From Paracoccus benzoatiresistens (lineage in GTDB: Bacteria; Pseudomonadota; Alphaproteobacteria; Rhodobacterales; Rhodobacteraceae), in the NCBI RefSeq assembly GCF_026913015.1, contig NZ_JAPTYD010000038.1, positions 1 to 32,232 on the forward strand: DNA of 32,232 nt, in the 5' to 3' direction. The notes under the pieces were generated by a model, which saw only the letters and a list, made by a program, of their open reading frames with translations, was not told the origin of the DNA and made no database searches. Below, piece by piece: positions 1 to 10,568 of the stretch (its first letter is position 1; each line of letters begins with the position of its first letter). The position numbers and the translations under genes are program-made.

Positions 1-1
1 G

Positions 2-46
2 CGACTGGCGGGACTTCAACCGGCTGACGTCATTCAGGCGTCCTGA
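2..46 (+). CDS. possible 3' end of an upstream gene (edge-truncated)
   Basis: Only about 14 codons are visible before a TGA at 44-46, giving a C-terminal tail that reads RLAGLQPADVIQAS. A second frame stays open to about 103, so the frame assignment is uncertain. The tail ends 14 bases before the ATG of the glycosyltransferase, which would fit two genes of one operon. No family can be named from so little sequence. Confidence 0.2.
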   Translation, partial: RLAGLQPADVIQAS

Positions 47-60
47 GAGACCAACACGAT

Positions 61-1059
61 ATGCGGACATCCCCTTTCTTTTCCGGAAACAACGATCAAT
101 GGCTTGACGACTTCATTGTCGACGAGCGCCTGAAATTCGAAAAGCTCGCTCCTCCGAAAAGATCGCGCAACTGGCATTTCCGGAAAGCGACCGTCACGCC
201 CGTGTCGGAGTGGATTACCTGTTTTCGACATGCTCTGACGGCATCACGCCGCAGTCCGGACGGGCTGATCGTGTGCTTTCCACAGCTTGCCATGTGCGCG
301 GGACTTCTGAAGCGGATCTTCCGGCAGAAGGTCAGGATCATCGCCTATAACTTCAACCTGGGTGCCTTGCCGCAAGGCCCGCGCCGAACCCTGGCAAGGC
401 TTGCTGCCGGGCAGATCGACCGCTTTGTAGTCCATTCACCGCTGGAGGTGCCCAGCTATGCCGAATACCTGGGCGTGCCTTCCGAAAAAGTAAGCTTCAT
501 TCCCCTGCAGCGAGGCAAGATAGACATTGCGCGCGAGGAAGAGGCCCGCGAACCCTACCTTCTTGCGCTCGGCTCGGCCAACCGGGATTATGCATCGCTG
601 ATCGCCGCCGTGGATGAACTGGGCATCAGGACCATCATCGTCACGCGCCCGGAGGCGATCGAGGCCCTTCCCCGCAGCCCGCATGTGACGTTCATGTCGG
701 GCCTTAGCCAAAGGCAATGCAACGAACTGATGGCCCGCGCCCGGATAAGCGTGACTCCAGTTGCAAACCAGGAAACGGCGTCGGGGCAGATCACCTTCCT
801 GACGGCCATGCAACTGGGTGTCCCCGTCGTCGTGACACGATGCCCGGGAACCGCCGGCTATATCGAAGACGGCAGGACCGGGCTGTTGGTCGAGCCTGGG
901 GATGTGGGCCATCTGAAAAGCGCCATCGAGGCGCTGTGGACGAGTGAGGCAAGGCGGTCGGTCCTGGCCGAAGAGGCACAACGCGAATCGCTGCACCGCT
1001 TTTCAGACAAGGCGGCCGCGAACAGCCTTCGGCAGATCATCCGGGAAGTGGCAGGCTGA
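61..1059 (+). CDS. GT4-like glycosyltransferase
   Basis: A 332-residue protein with the look of a GT-B fold family 4 glycosyltransferase, which would transfer a sugar from a nucleotide-sugar donor to a glycan or lipid acceptor at the cytoplasmic side of the membrane. The C-terminal half has the recognisable donor-binding layout: a PVVVT strand, then GYIEDGRTGLLVEPGD and a closing helix (residues about 255-300). The N-terminal half is weakly conserved, as usual for acceptor domains. Odd point: where GT4 enzymes carry an E-x7-E motif ending in EAM, this protein reads ETASGQITFLTAMQLG, so the second glutamate is a threonine. The ATG at 61 is the first start after an in-frame stop at 25-27, with GAGAG about 11 bases upstream. 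It ends 18 bp from the convergent purU. Donor and acceptor cannot be told. Confidence 0.75.
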   Translation: MRTSPFFSGNNDQWLDDFIVDERLKFEKLAPPKRSRNWHFRKATVTPVSEWITCFRHALTASRRSPDGLIVCFPQLAMCAGLLKRIFRQKVRIIAYNFNLGALPQGPRRTLARLAAGQIDRFVVHSPLEVPSYAEYLGVPSEKVSFIPLQRGKIDIAREEEAREPYLLALGSANRDYASLIAAVDELGIRTIIVTRPEAIEALPRSPHVTFMSGLSQRQCNELMARARISVTPVANQETASGQITFLTAMQLGVPVVVTRCPGTAGYIEDGRTGLLVEPGDVGHLKSAIEALWTSEARRSVLAEEAQRESLHRFSDKAAANSLRQIIREVAG

Positions 1060-1077
1060 TCGCCTTCGCCAGCAGTC

Positions 1078-1962
1078 CTAGCCCATCCGTTCGCTGACAT
1101 AGCTGCCCGGGGAGGGCGGGAACACCACGGTCTTCTCGCCGTTCAGGAACACCCGGCCGTGGATATGGGCATGGACCGCGCGGGCCAGAACCTGCGCCTC
1201 GACATCGCGGCCAAGCGAGACATAGTCGCCCGGCGACTGCGCATGGGTCACGCGCACCGTGTCCTGCTCGATGATTGGGCCCTCGTCCAGATCGGCGGTC
1301 ACGTAATGGCTGGTCGCGCCGATCAGCTTCACGCCGCGCTCATAGGCCTGCTTGTAGGGGTTCGCGCCCTTGAACGAGGGCAGGAAGGAATGGTGGATGT
1401 TGATGATCCGGCCCGACATGGCCTGGCACATCTCGTCCGAGAGCACCTGCATGTAGCGCGCCAGCACGACCAGTTCCGCGCCCGTGTCGCGGACGATGCG
1501 CATCTGCTCGGCCTCGGCCTGGGCCTTGTTTTCCTTGGTGACCCTGATGCAGTAATAGGGCAGGTCGTGGTTCACGACGACTTTCTGGTAGTCCATGTGG
1601 TTGGATATCACTGCCACGATGTCGATGGGCAGCGCACCGATCCGCCAGCGGTAAAGCAGGTCGTTCAGGCAATGCCCGAACCGGCTGACCATGATCACGA
1701 CCTTCTTCTTCACCGCGTCGTTGCTGAAATCGGCCTCCATCCCGAAGCGTTCGGCGATGGGGGTGATGCCCTGCTGAAGCTGATCCAGCGTCGCCTCGCC
1801 TTCCGAGCGGAAGCTGACGCGCATGAAGAAGCGGCCGGTCTCGGTATCGTCGAACTGCGCGCTGTCGGTGATGTTGCAGTCATGCCCGGCGAGGTAACCC
1901 GAGATGGCGGCCACGATCCCGCGGGTCGAGGCGCAGGTGACGCGCAGCGTATAGCTTTTCAT
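1078..1962 (-). CDS. purU: formyltetrahydrofolate deformylase
   Basis: A 294-residue enzyme that hydrolyses 10-formyl-tetrahydrofolate to formate and tetrahydrofolate, balancing the one-carbon pool and supplying formate. Residues 1-80 form the N-terminal ACT domain (start MKSYTLRVTCAS). Residues 88-290 form the formyltransferase-type catalytic domain with the hallmark NIHHSFLPSFKGANPY segment. The expected catalytic residues are present: N188, H190 and an Asp in DLDEGPI (about 226). Length is normal for the family. The ATG at 1962 is preferred over an upstream ATG at 2025 because AAGGAAG lies 10 bases before it and the extra 21 residues do not belong to the ACT domain. It lies 119 bp downstream of the M20 gene on the same strand with a stem-loop between, so it may be a separate unit. 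Other Rhodobacterales place purU near genes for methylated-amine demethylation. Confidence 0.95.
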   Translation of the reverse strand: MKSYTLRVTCASTRGIVAAISGYLAGHDCNITDSAQFDDTETGRFFMRVSFRSEGEATLDQLQQGITPIAERFGMEADFSNDAVKKKVVIMVSRFGHCLNDLLYRWRIGALPIDIVAVISNHMDYQKVVVNHDLPYYCIRVTKENKAQAEAEQMRIVRDTGAELVVLARYMQVLSDEMCQAMSGRIINIHHSFLPSFKGANPYKQAYERGVKLIGATSHYVTADLDEGPIIEQDTVRVTHAQSPGDYVSLGRDVEAQVLARAVHAHIHGRVFLNGEKTVVFPPSPGSYVSERMG

Positions 1963-2041
1963 GAGGAGTCCGCTTCCTTGGCTGTCTGGTTGGCAGCATT
2001 TCAGACGAAAGGCCGGCAATGACAATCATGTTTCCGACACC

Positions 2042-2069
2042 GCCGGGGGTTGCCGCGACATCCCCCGGC
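2042..2069 (-). terminator. stem-loop after the M20 gene
   Basis: GCCGGGGG (2042-2049) and CCCCCGGC (2062-2069) form a perfect 8-bp stem with a 12-base loop. It sits 12 bp beyond the M20 stop codon, between that gene and purU. No T tract follows on the minus strand, so it may be a weak terminator or an mRNA 3'-end stabiliser rather than a strong intrinsic terminator. Confidence 0.45.
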
Positions 2070-2081
2070 ACAGTGGCCGGA

Positions 2082-3248
2082 TCAGGCGGCGGGCATCCGC
2101 GATTCCACCATGCCGGCATACCAGCTGGACCCGGCGGGGATCGCGTCGTCGTTGAAGTTGTAGGCGGGGTGGTGGACCATGGCCGTGTCGCCGTTGCCCA
2201 CGAAGATATAGGCGCCCGGCCTTTCGTTCAGCATGTAGCTGAAATCCTCGCCCCCCATCATCGGCTGCATCGACAGATTCACATCGCCCGCGATGTCGCG
2301 CGCCACCTGGGCGGCCCAGACGGTCGCCTGTTCGTCGTTCATGGTGACGGGATAGCCGCGCTGGTAATTGACCTCGGCCTTGGCATTCATGGCGGCGGCG
2401 ACATTGGTGGCGACGCGCTTGATGCCTTCCTCAAGCTGATCGCGGACGGCCGGATCCAGGCTGCGGGCGGTGCCCTTCAGCTTCACGACCTGCGGGATCA
2501 CGTTATGCGCGGTCGAATCGGTGGACACGACGCAGACCGAGACCACGGCGTTCTTCAGCGGATCGATGTTGCGCGACACGATGGACTGCAGCGCGACGAT
2601 GATCTGCGCCGCCGTCAGCGTGGTGTCGATGCATTCGTGGGGCTTGGCCGCATGGCCGCCCTTGCCGGTGACGGTGATGTCGAACTGGTCGGCCGCCGCC
2701 ATCATCGCGCCCGGCTTGATGGCGAAGGCGCCGACGGGGAGGCCCGGCATGTTGTGCATCCCATAGAATTCCTGGATGTTCCAGCGCGTCACAAGCCCGT
2801 CCTGAACCATCGCGTCGCCGCCCCCGCCGCCCTCCTCGGCCGGCTGGAAGATCACCACGGCGGTGCCGTCGAAATTGCGCGTCTCGGCCAGGTACTTGGC
2901 GGCGCCCAGCAGCATGGCGGTATGGCCGTCATGGCCGCAGGCATGCATCTTGCCCGGCGTCTTCGAGGCATAGTCGAGGCCGGTCTGCTCGATGACCGGC
3001 AGGGCGTCCATGTCGGCGCGCAGGCCGATCACGCGGCCCTTGGTATCAGACCTTCCCTTGATGACGCCGACCACGCCGGTCTGGCCCACCCCCTCGACCA
3101 CCTCGTCGCAGCCGAAGTCGCGCAGCAGTTCGGCTACCCGGCCCGCGGTGCGGTGGACATCGTAAAGCAGTTCGGGATGTTCGTGAAAATCGCGGCGCCA
3201 GGCTGTGATTTCGGGCAGAAGTTCGGCAAATCGGTTCTTGACGGGCAT
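2082..3248 (-). CDS. M20 family amidohydrolase (aminoacylase / hippurate hydrolase type)
   Basis: A 388-residue cytoplasmic metallohydrolase of peptidase family M20D, which cleaves N-acyl amino acids or related amides to an acid and an amino acid using a metal centre. Seen directly: the metal-binding HACGHDGHTAMLLGAA segment, the EEGGGGGDAM segment with the general-base glutamate, GMHNMP, the dimerisation-domain GGHAAKPH and the C-terminal GGEDFSYML. The chosen ATG at 3248 has AAGGAG 8 bases upstream and gives the normal family N terminus; an in-frame ATG at 3299 would add 17 atypical residues. It follows the FAD oxidoreductase gene by 65 bp on the same strand, in the gene set of a peptide-type ABC transporter. 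This suggests it deacylates the imported compound, but the substrate is not readable from sequence. Confidence 0.9.
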   Translation of the reverse strand: MPVKNRFAELLPEITAWRRDFHEHPELLYDVHRTAGRVAELLRDFGCDEVVEGVGQTGVVGVIKGRSDTKGRVIGLRADMDALPVIEQTGLDYASKTPGKMHACGHDGHTAMLLGAAKYLAETRNFDGTAVVIFQPAEEGGGGGDAMVQDGLVTRWNIQEFYGMHNMPGLPVGAFAIKPGAMMAAADQFDITVTGKGGHAAKPHECIDTTLTAAQIIVALQSIVSRNIDPLKNAVVSVCVVSTDSTAHNVIPQVVKLKGTARSLDPAVRDQLEEGIKRVATNVAAAMNAKAEVNYQRGYPVTMNDEQATVWAAQVARDIAGDVNLSMQPMMGGEDFSYMLNERPGAYIFVGNGDTAMVHHPAYNFNDDAIPAGSSWYAGMVESRMPAA

Positions 3249-3313
3249 GTTCGGTCTCCTTCGCAGGGACAGGGTGAACCCTTTGTGCAGACTGCGCAAG
3301 CACCGGCTGAGGC

Positions 3314-4653
3314 CTAGAGGTCGGGTCCAAGGACGACGGGCGATCCGTCGGTAAAGCGGGTGTAGCGGAAACGGGTCAGGTCATGGCCGGGATCGCGGTT
3401 CTGGATCAGCCGGGACATGACATGGCCCACCCCCGGCCCGATGCCGAAGCCGTGGCCGGACAGGCCGGTGGCGATGAACAGGCCGGGGATCGCACTTTCG
3501 TCCAGCACCGGCACCTGGTCGGGCATCGTGTCGATCATCCCCGCCCAGGCCGCGCGCAGCGTGGGCAGGCCGATCTGCGGAAAGGCCGAGGCGAAGTCCC
3601 GTTGCAGCTTCTTCAGGCGGCGCGGGTTCGGGGGCGGGTCCAGGACGCGCATCCTCTCGAACGGGGTGGGCTGGTCCGCCCGCCAGCGTCGGGGGGTGCG
3701 CCAACTGTCGGGATAGCCCGCGGGGGCTGTGCCTTGCAGCCGGGTCTGCGACAGGTCGCGCCGGATCATCGGCAGATAGGCGCGCAGGTGGCGGACGGCC
3801 GAAGGGCCGATCCAGAAGTCATGGCCCGTGCCCGGCGCCAGCGTATAGCCCCCGTCGGCGCGGCGGCGGAAGGCGAAATCGGGATCGGTCGCGGCGCCCT
3901 GCCAGATGTCGGGCAGGGCTTCGGTTGCGGCAACGGTGGCGCGGACGGAAAGCTGCGGCAGATGCAGCCCGGCATTGGCGGCGAACAGCCCCGACCAGGC
4001 GCCGCCCGCCAGCAGCACGCGGTCGGCGCGGACCGGCCCGTCCTCGGTCACGACGCCGCTGACGCGGCTCGCCTGTGTCTCGATGGCGCGGACGGCGCAA
4101 TGTTCGCGGATCGCGACGCCCTCGCGGGCGGCCAGCCGGGCGATGGCGGGGACTGCCGCTGCCGGTTCGGCCCTCATGTCGGAGGGTGTCTGCAAGGCGC
4201 CCGCCCACCCCGCCTTGTGCGGCATCGCCCTGGCAAGCTCCGCGCGGTCCAGGATGCGACTGTCCAGCCCGTGCCGGCGGGCGACCGCCAGCCATTCTTC
4301 GTATCGCGCTAGCGTGGCCTCGTCCCGCGCCAGATAGCTGACGCCGCAGGTGGTCAGGCCCAGCACGTCGCCCAGTTCCTGCGCCAGCCCCTGCCACAAC
4401 CGGCGGGCTGTCAGCATCACGGGGATCTCGGCCTCGTCCCGGCCCTGCGCGCGGACCCAGCCCCAGTTGCGGCTGGATTGCTCGGCGGCGACCAACCCCT
4501 TCTCGCACACGACGACCGACAGCCCGTCGCGGGCAAGGTAAAGCGCCGTCGTGACACCGGCGATGCCGCCGCCGATCACCACCACGTCGGCGGCCTCGGG
4601 CAAGGGGGCGCGGAATTGCGGGGCGGCGTCTGCCGCGATGGGCGGGCCTTGCA

Positions 4654-4654
<1 letters not shown>
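3314..4654 (-). CDS. DAO-family FAD-dependent oxidoreductase
   Basis: A 446-residue flavoprotein of the D-amino-acid oxidase / sarcosine oxidase superfamily, expected to oxidise a C-N bond of an amino acid or secondary amine. Residues about 24-50 are the Rossmann dinucleotide-binding fold with GGGIAGVTTALYLAR, ended by an acidic residue before the VCEKG strand. SSRNWGWVRAQGRDEAE follows, typical of a subgroup of these oxidoreductases. The C terminus has the second FAD contact, ATGLSGHGFGIGPGVG. Its ATG overlaps the TGA of the upstream ATPase gene (TGATG, one shared base), so translation is probably coupled. With the downstream M20 hydrolase it forms a transport-plus-catabolism set. Candidate substrates are a D-amino acid, an N-methyl amino acid or an opine-like compound; the sequence does not decide between them. 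Confidence 0.88.
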
Positions 4655-6486
<1,832 letters not shown>

Positions 6487-6700
6487 CGGATCGCCCCCGT
6501 TCTGCGCTGTCCGAAGGCTAGCGGGCGTGCGGCAAATGTCAAAGCGGAAACAACCGCAGGGGTGGGCGCGATAAGGCTTGCTTTCCAAATGGGCTTCGAT
6601 TGAACTGACCTCATTCCGCGGGGGGAAAAGAACGCCTGATCAACGGCGCCAGCCAATCTGGAGTGTGCCCGCGGGTCGCAACAGCCGACAGGAGAGATTG
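6487..6700. promoter_or_regulatory. divergent promoter region of the peptide-transport locus
   Basis: These 214 bp separate the leftward ATPase-oxidoreductase-hydrolase genes from the rightward binding protein and permeases, so they must carry both promoters unless distant ones are used. I could not assign convincing -35/-10 boxes. A shared operator here would let one regulator control both arms, but no clear palindrome was found and no regulator gene lies next to it. A good Shine-Dalgarno, GGAGAG, ends a few bases before the ATG at 6701. Confidence 0.55.
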
Positions 6701-8404
6701 ATGAAGCTGAAGACACTGCTGATGGGCGCAGCCGCCAGCCTGGCCTTGGCCCCTGCCGCGATGGCCGAACGGGGCAGCGACGGCGCGCTGAACATCATCA
6801 TGTGGCAGGCGCCCTCGACCATGAACATCTATCTGACCGGCGGCACCAAGGAGGTGATCGCCTCCAGCATGGTGCTGGAGCCGCTGGCCAATGCCGCGCC
6901 CGATGGCACGCTGGTCCCGCGCCTGGCGGCCGAGATCCCCTCGATCGAGAACGGCGGCATCGCCGAGGACCTGAAATCGGTGACGTGGAAGCTGAAGGAA
7001 GGCGTCAAGTGGTCCGACGGCACGCCGCTGACCGCCGCCGATGTGGCCTTTTCGGCCGAATACTGCATGCATCCCGAAGGCGGATGTTCCCAGCTTGCCA
7101 AGTTCGAGGGCGTGTCCAGCGTCGAGGCGGTCGATGACCTGACGGTGCGCATCAACTTCACCGAAGCGATGCCGGATCCGTTCTCGGCCTTCACCGGGGC
7201 GCAGTCGCCCATCATCCAGAAGGCCCAGTTCGAACAATGCCTGGGCGCCAACGCGCCGACCTGCACAGACCAGAACTTCAACCCGATCGGCACCGGCCCG
7301 TTCCGCGTCACGCAATTCCTGACCAACGACGTGATCACCTTCGAGGCGAACCCGGAATATCGCGACCCCGAAAAGCCCGCCTTCGCGACCGCCACCATGA
7401 AGGGCGGCGGCGATGCGGCGGCGGCGGCGCGGTCGGTGCTGGAAACCGGGGAATTCGACTATGCCTGGAATACCCAGCTTGCCCCCGACGTAATCGCCGG
7501 GATGGAGGCCATGGGCAAGGGCAAGGTCAGCGCCGCCTTTGGCAGCCTGGTCGAGCGGATCCACGTGAACCTGACCGATCCCTCGCCGTCCCTGCCCGAG
7601 GGCGAGCGTTCGACGAAGGCGCATCCCCACCCCTTCCTGTCCGATCCGGCGGTCCGCAAGGCGCTGTCCATGGCCATCGACCGCCAGCTTCTGTCGGAAA
7701 TCGGCTATGGCACGGCGGGCAAGCCCACCTGCAACTATGTGCCCGCCCCGGAAGCCTGGGCCTCGCCCAACGAGGAATGCCTGACCCAGGACATCGAGGG
7801 CGCCAAGGCGCTGCTGGATCAGGCCGGCTGGACCGTCGGCGGCAGCGGCATCCGCGAAAAGGACGGCGTGCCCCTGAAGATGGTCTTCCAGACCTCGGTC
7901 AACGCCGTGCGCCAGGACTTCCAGGCGCTGATCAAGCAATGGTGGTCGGAAATCGGCATCGAGACGGAACTGAAGACCGTCGATGCCTCGGTCTTCTTCG
8001 GGACCGATGCCGGCTCGCCCGACACGCTGCAGAAGTTCTATGCCGACGTGCAGATGTATGCCGACAACTTCGAGGGCGGCAACCCCGCGCCCTATCTGGC
8101 GAAATGGACCTGCAACAAGGCGCCGGGCCCCGACAACCAGTGGCAGGGCGAGAACATCAGCCGTTACTGCGATCCCGCCTATGACGCGCTGCTGGCGGAG
8201 CTTGGCAGGACCGTCGATCCGGCGGAACGCGGCAAGATCGGCCAGAAGCTGAACGACATGCTGACCAAGGACAGCAACGCGATCATCCCGCTGATCTATC
8301 GCGGCACGGCCTCGGCGCATTCCAACACCCTGGGCGGCGTCCAGATGAACGCCTGGGATTCGGAACTGTGGAACGTGGCCGACTGGACCCGCGTCCAGCA
8401 GTGA
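6701..8404 (+). CDS. periplasmic substrate-binding protein of a peptide-type ABC transporter (family 5)
   Basis: A 567-residue solute-binding protein of the DppA/OppA family that captures the substrate in the periplasm and hands it to the membrane permeases. Residues 1-22 form a clear Sec signal peptide (MKLKTLL, hydrophobic core, then AMA-E). The mature part shows family-5 hallmarks: an early VLEPLANAAPDGTLVPRLA region, TWKLKEGVKWSDGTPLTAADVAFS, and NPIGTGPFRV. The paired cysteines in the CMHPEGGC and CLGANAPTC segments could form disulfides. The ATG at 6701 is fixed by the signal peptide and by GGAGAG just upstream. It is the first gene of the rightward arm and is followed by a strong intergenic hairpin. 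The ligand could be a di- or oligopeptide, or an acylated or opine-like amino acid. Confidence 0.93.
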   Translation: MKLKTLLMGAAASLALAPAAMAERGSDGALNIIMWQAPSTMNIYLTGGTKEVIASSMVLEPLANAAPDGTLVPRLAAEIPSIENGGIAEDLKSVTWKLKEGVKWSDGTPLTAADVAFSAEYCMHPEGGCSQLAKFEGVSSVEAVDDLTVRINFTEAMPDPFSAFTGAQSPIIQKAQFEQCLGANAPTCTDQNFNPIGTGPFRVTQFLTNDVITFEANPEYRDPEKPAFATATMKGGGDAAAAARSVLETGEFDYAWNTQLAPDVIAGMEAMGKGKVSAAFGSLVERIHVNLTDPSPSLPEGERSTKAHPHPFLSDPAVRKALSMAIDRQLLSEIGYGTAGKPTCNYVPAPEAWASPNEECLTQDIEGAKALLDQAGWTVGGSGIREKDGVPLKMVFQTSVNAVRQDFQALIKQWWSEIGIETELKTVDASVFFGTDAGSPDTLQKFYADVQMYADNFEGGNPAPYLAKWTCNKAPGPDNQWQGENISRYCDPAYDALLAELGRTVDPAERGKIGQKLNDMLTKDSNAIIPLIYRGTASAHSNTLGGVQMNAWDSELWNVADWTRVQQ

Positions 8405-8409
8405 TCCCC

Positions 8410-8441
8410 GTCCGGCCCCGCGATCCGTCGCGGGGCCGGAC
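8410..8441 (+). terminator. 14-bp perfect hairpin between binding-protein and permease genes
   Basis: Bases 8410-8423 (GTCCGGCCCCGCGA) pair perfectly with 8428-8441 around a four-base loop, TCCG. It starts 6 bases after the binding-protein stop codon. No T tract follows. In ABC operons such hairpins commonly protect the upstream binding-protein message from 3' exonucleases or partly terminate transcription, so that the binding protein is made in excess over the permeases. That role is inferred here. Confidence 0.7.
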
Positions 8442-8502
8442 CCATGCCGGCTCATCGCCGACTGGAGCCGCGCCGCACGAGGCGCCCTGACCGAGGCATA
8501 CG

Positions 8503-9510
8503 ATGCTGACATTCACCATCCGGCGCCTGCTTCTGGCCATCCCGACGCTGCTGTTCATCTCGCTGGTCATCTTTCTGCTGCTGGAGGCATCGCCCGGCGA
8601 TCCCCTGGGCGACGTGCCGCTGACCGTCCCGCCCGAGGTCAAGGAACGGATGCGAGAGGCGCTTGGCCTGGGATCGCCCTGGTATGTGCGCTATGTCCTG
8701 TGGCTGAAGCAGTTCTTCTGGGTCGAGCCGCTGTTCTGGTTCGACCAGGCCTTCGGCACCCAGTTCAGCGCCGGGATGCAGCGGATCATCAGCTTCCAGT
8801 CGCGCAGCCCGGTCTTCGACGTGATCGCGCAGCGGGTGCCGCAGACGCTGACGGTGGTGGGCTTTTCCTATCTGGTGGGCGTGCTGATCGCGATCCCGAT
8901 CGGCATTCTTTCGGCCTACAAGCAGTATTCCTGGTTCGACCAGCTTGGCACCTTCGTGTCGATGATCGGCTTTTCGATGCCGACCTTCTTCACCGGGGTG
9001 GTGCTGATCATCATCTTCGGGGTGAAGCTGCAATGGTTCCCCTCGGTCTATGACACGACGCTGCAGGTCCGGGACTGGGACAGCTTCTGGGCGCAGGTCC
9101 GACAGATGGTCATGCCGGTGACGGTGCTGGCGCTGTATAACGCGGCGCAGATCAGCCGCTTCATGCGCGCATCCATGCTGGACAACCTCAGCCAGGATTA
9201 TGTCCGCACCGCCCGTGCCAAGGGCCTGTCCGAAAGGACCGTGGTTCTGAAGCACGTGCTGCGCAACAGCCTGATCCCGGTCATCACCGTCATCGCGCTT
9301 GGCCTGCCCGCGGTCTTCGGCGGCGCGATCATCACCGAGCAGGTCTTCAAGGTGAACGGCCTGGGCCAGCTGCTGATCACCGCGATCCACGGCAACGACA
9401 TTCCCATGGTGCTGACGCTGACCTTCATCTTCGCGATCCTGATCGTGCTGTTCACCCTGATTGCCGACATCCTCTACGGCATTCTCGATCCGAGGATCCG
9501 ATATGACTGA
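8503..9510 (+). CDS. peptide-type ABC transporter permease (DppB type)
   Basis: A 335-residue inner-membrane permease that forms half of the translocation channel. An N-terminal membrane segment (residues about 9-30) is followed by the periplasmic loop typical of DppB, then several further hydrophobic segments starting around VVGFSYLVGVLIAIPIGI. The cytoplasmic coupling (EAA) loop is visible as DYVRTARAKGLSERTVVLKH, then the GGAIITEQVF and NGLGQLL stretch near the C terminus. Length is normal. GAGG seven bases before the ATG supports the start. The 3' end overlaps the start of the next permease by 8 bases, indicating translational coupling. It belongs with the binding protein upstream and the fused ATPase on the other strand. 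Confidence 0.93.
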   Translation: MLTFTIRRLLLAIPTLLFISLVIFLLLEASPGDPLGDVPLTVPPEVKERMREALGLGSPWYVRYVLWLKQFFWVEPLFWFDQAFGTQFSAGMQRIISFQSRSPVFDVIAQRVPQTLTVVGFSYLVGVLIAIPIGILSAYKQYSWFDQLGTFVSMIGFSMPTFFTGVVLIIIFGVKLQWFPSVYDTTLQVRDWDSFWAQVRQMVMPVTVLALYNAAQISRFMRASMLDNLSQDYVRTARAKGLSERTVVLKHVLRNSLIPVITVIALGLPAVFGGAIITEQVFKVNGLGQLLITAIHGNDIPMVLTLTFIFAILIVLFTLIADILYGILDPRIRYD

Positions 9511-10498
9511 CACCGAACGCCAGCATCAACTGGACATGCGCGAGACCGTCGACGCCACCGCCGTCGCGGCAGGTGCCACGGCCGCCCTGCCCCCCGACAA
9601 CCCCCTGCACGCAGGCGGCGAGACCCGCAGCCAGTGGCGCGACATCTGGCGGCAGTTCCGCAGCCATCGGGGCGCCATGGTGGCCCTGGTGCTGTTCGTC
9701 GCGACCATCCTGTTCGTCACGGTCGGACCCTACATCTGGACCATCGACCCGACCTATGTGGACATCCGGGCCCGCAATTCCGGCTTTACCGCCGCCCATC
9801 CCCTGGGCACGGACCAGCTGGGCCGCGACATGCTGGCGCGGCTGATGGCGGGCGGGCGCGTCTCCATCGCCGTGGGGCTGACCGCCATGATCATCGCGAT
9901 CACCCTGGGCAGCCTGATCGGCGTCACGGCGGGCTATTTCCGGCGGCTGGACGCGCCGCTGATGCGGCTGACGGAACTGTTCCTGGCCCTGCCCCTGCTG
10001 CCCTTGCTGCTGCTGATGGTGACGCTGTTTCGCGAGCCGCTGTCGCAGTCCTTCGGCCCGGCCATGGGCACCTTCATCCTGATCGTGTCCGCCATCGGCG
10101 CGACAAGCTGGATGCAGGCGGCGCGCATCGTGCGGGGCGACGTGCTGGGCCTGAAGGAACGCGAGTTCATCCTGGCCGCCCGCTCCATCGGAACACCGGC
10201 GCATCGCATGATCCTGCGCCATGTGCTGCCCAACGTGCTGTCGCCCATCATGGTTGCCGCGACCCTGGGCATCGCCACGGCGATCATCACGGAAAGCGCG
10301 CTCAGCTTCCTTGGCTTGGGCTTCCCGCCGGATTTCCCGACCTGGGGGCGGCTGCTCTATGACGCCGTGGACCAGATGATCATGTATCCGTGGCGGGTGA
10401 TCCTGCCGGGGCTGTTCATTTCGCTGACAGTTCTGTGCGTCAACTATATCGGCGACGGGCTGCGCGACGCGATGGACCCGCGCATCCGGGGGCGCTAA
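9503..10498 (+). CDS. peptide-type ABC transporter permease (DppC type)
   Basis: A 331-residue inner-membrane permease, partner of the DppB-type subunit. A polar N-terminal tail of about 60 residues precedes the first membrane segment (MVALVLFVATILFV), followed by the DppC-type periplasmic region with HPLGTDQLGRDMLARLM. The coupling loop reads EFILAARSIGTPAHRMILRHVLPN. The C terminus has the usual ITESALSFLGLGFPPDFPTWG block and ends MDPRIRGR, a common DppC ending. The ATG at 9503, eight bases before the end of the preceding permease gene, is preferred to an ATG at 9461 that lies deeper in that gene and adds 14 residues. It closes the rightward arm of the transport locus. Confidence 0.93.
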   Translation: MTDTERQHQLDMRETVDATAVAAGATAALPPDNPLHAGGETRSQWRDIWRQFRSHRGAMVALVLFVATILFVTVGPYIWTIDPTYVDIRARNSGFTAAHPLGTDQLGRDMLARLMAGGRVSIAVGLTAMIIAITLGSLIGVTAGYFRRLDAPLMRLTELFLALPLLPLLLLMVTLFREPLSQSFGPAMGTFILIVSAIGATSWMQAARIVRGDVLGLKEREFILAARSIGTPAHRMILRHVLPNVLSPIMVAATLGIATAIITESALSFLGLGFPPDFPTWGRLLYDAVDQMIMYPWRVILPGLFISLTVLCVNYIGDGLRDAMDPRIRGR

Positions 10499-10568
10499 TT
10501 CACGACGAATGCGAACGAAGGCGGAACACGGGCTTTCCATGATCCGCCTTCGCGCCTATGTTGGCGGA

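Noticed and set aside
1159..2022. Long plus-strand open frame of 287 codons opposite purU
   Set aside because: It mirrors purU, is rich in His, Arg and Asp as expected for an antisense shadow of GC-rich DNA, and has no family features. The same applies to similar long frames opposite M20, the fused ATPase, the binding protein, uvrD, ALDH, metZ and icd.
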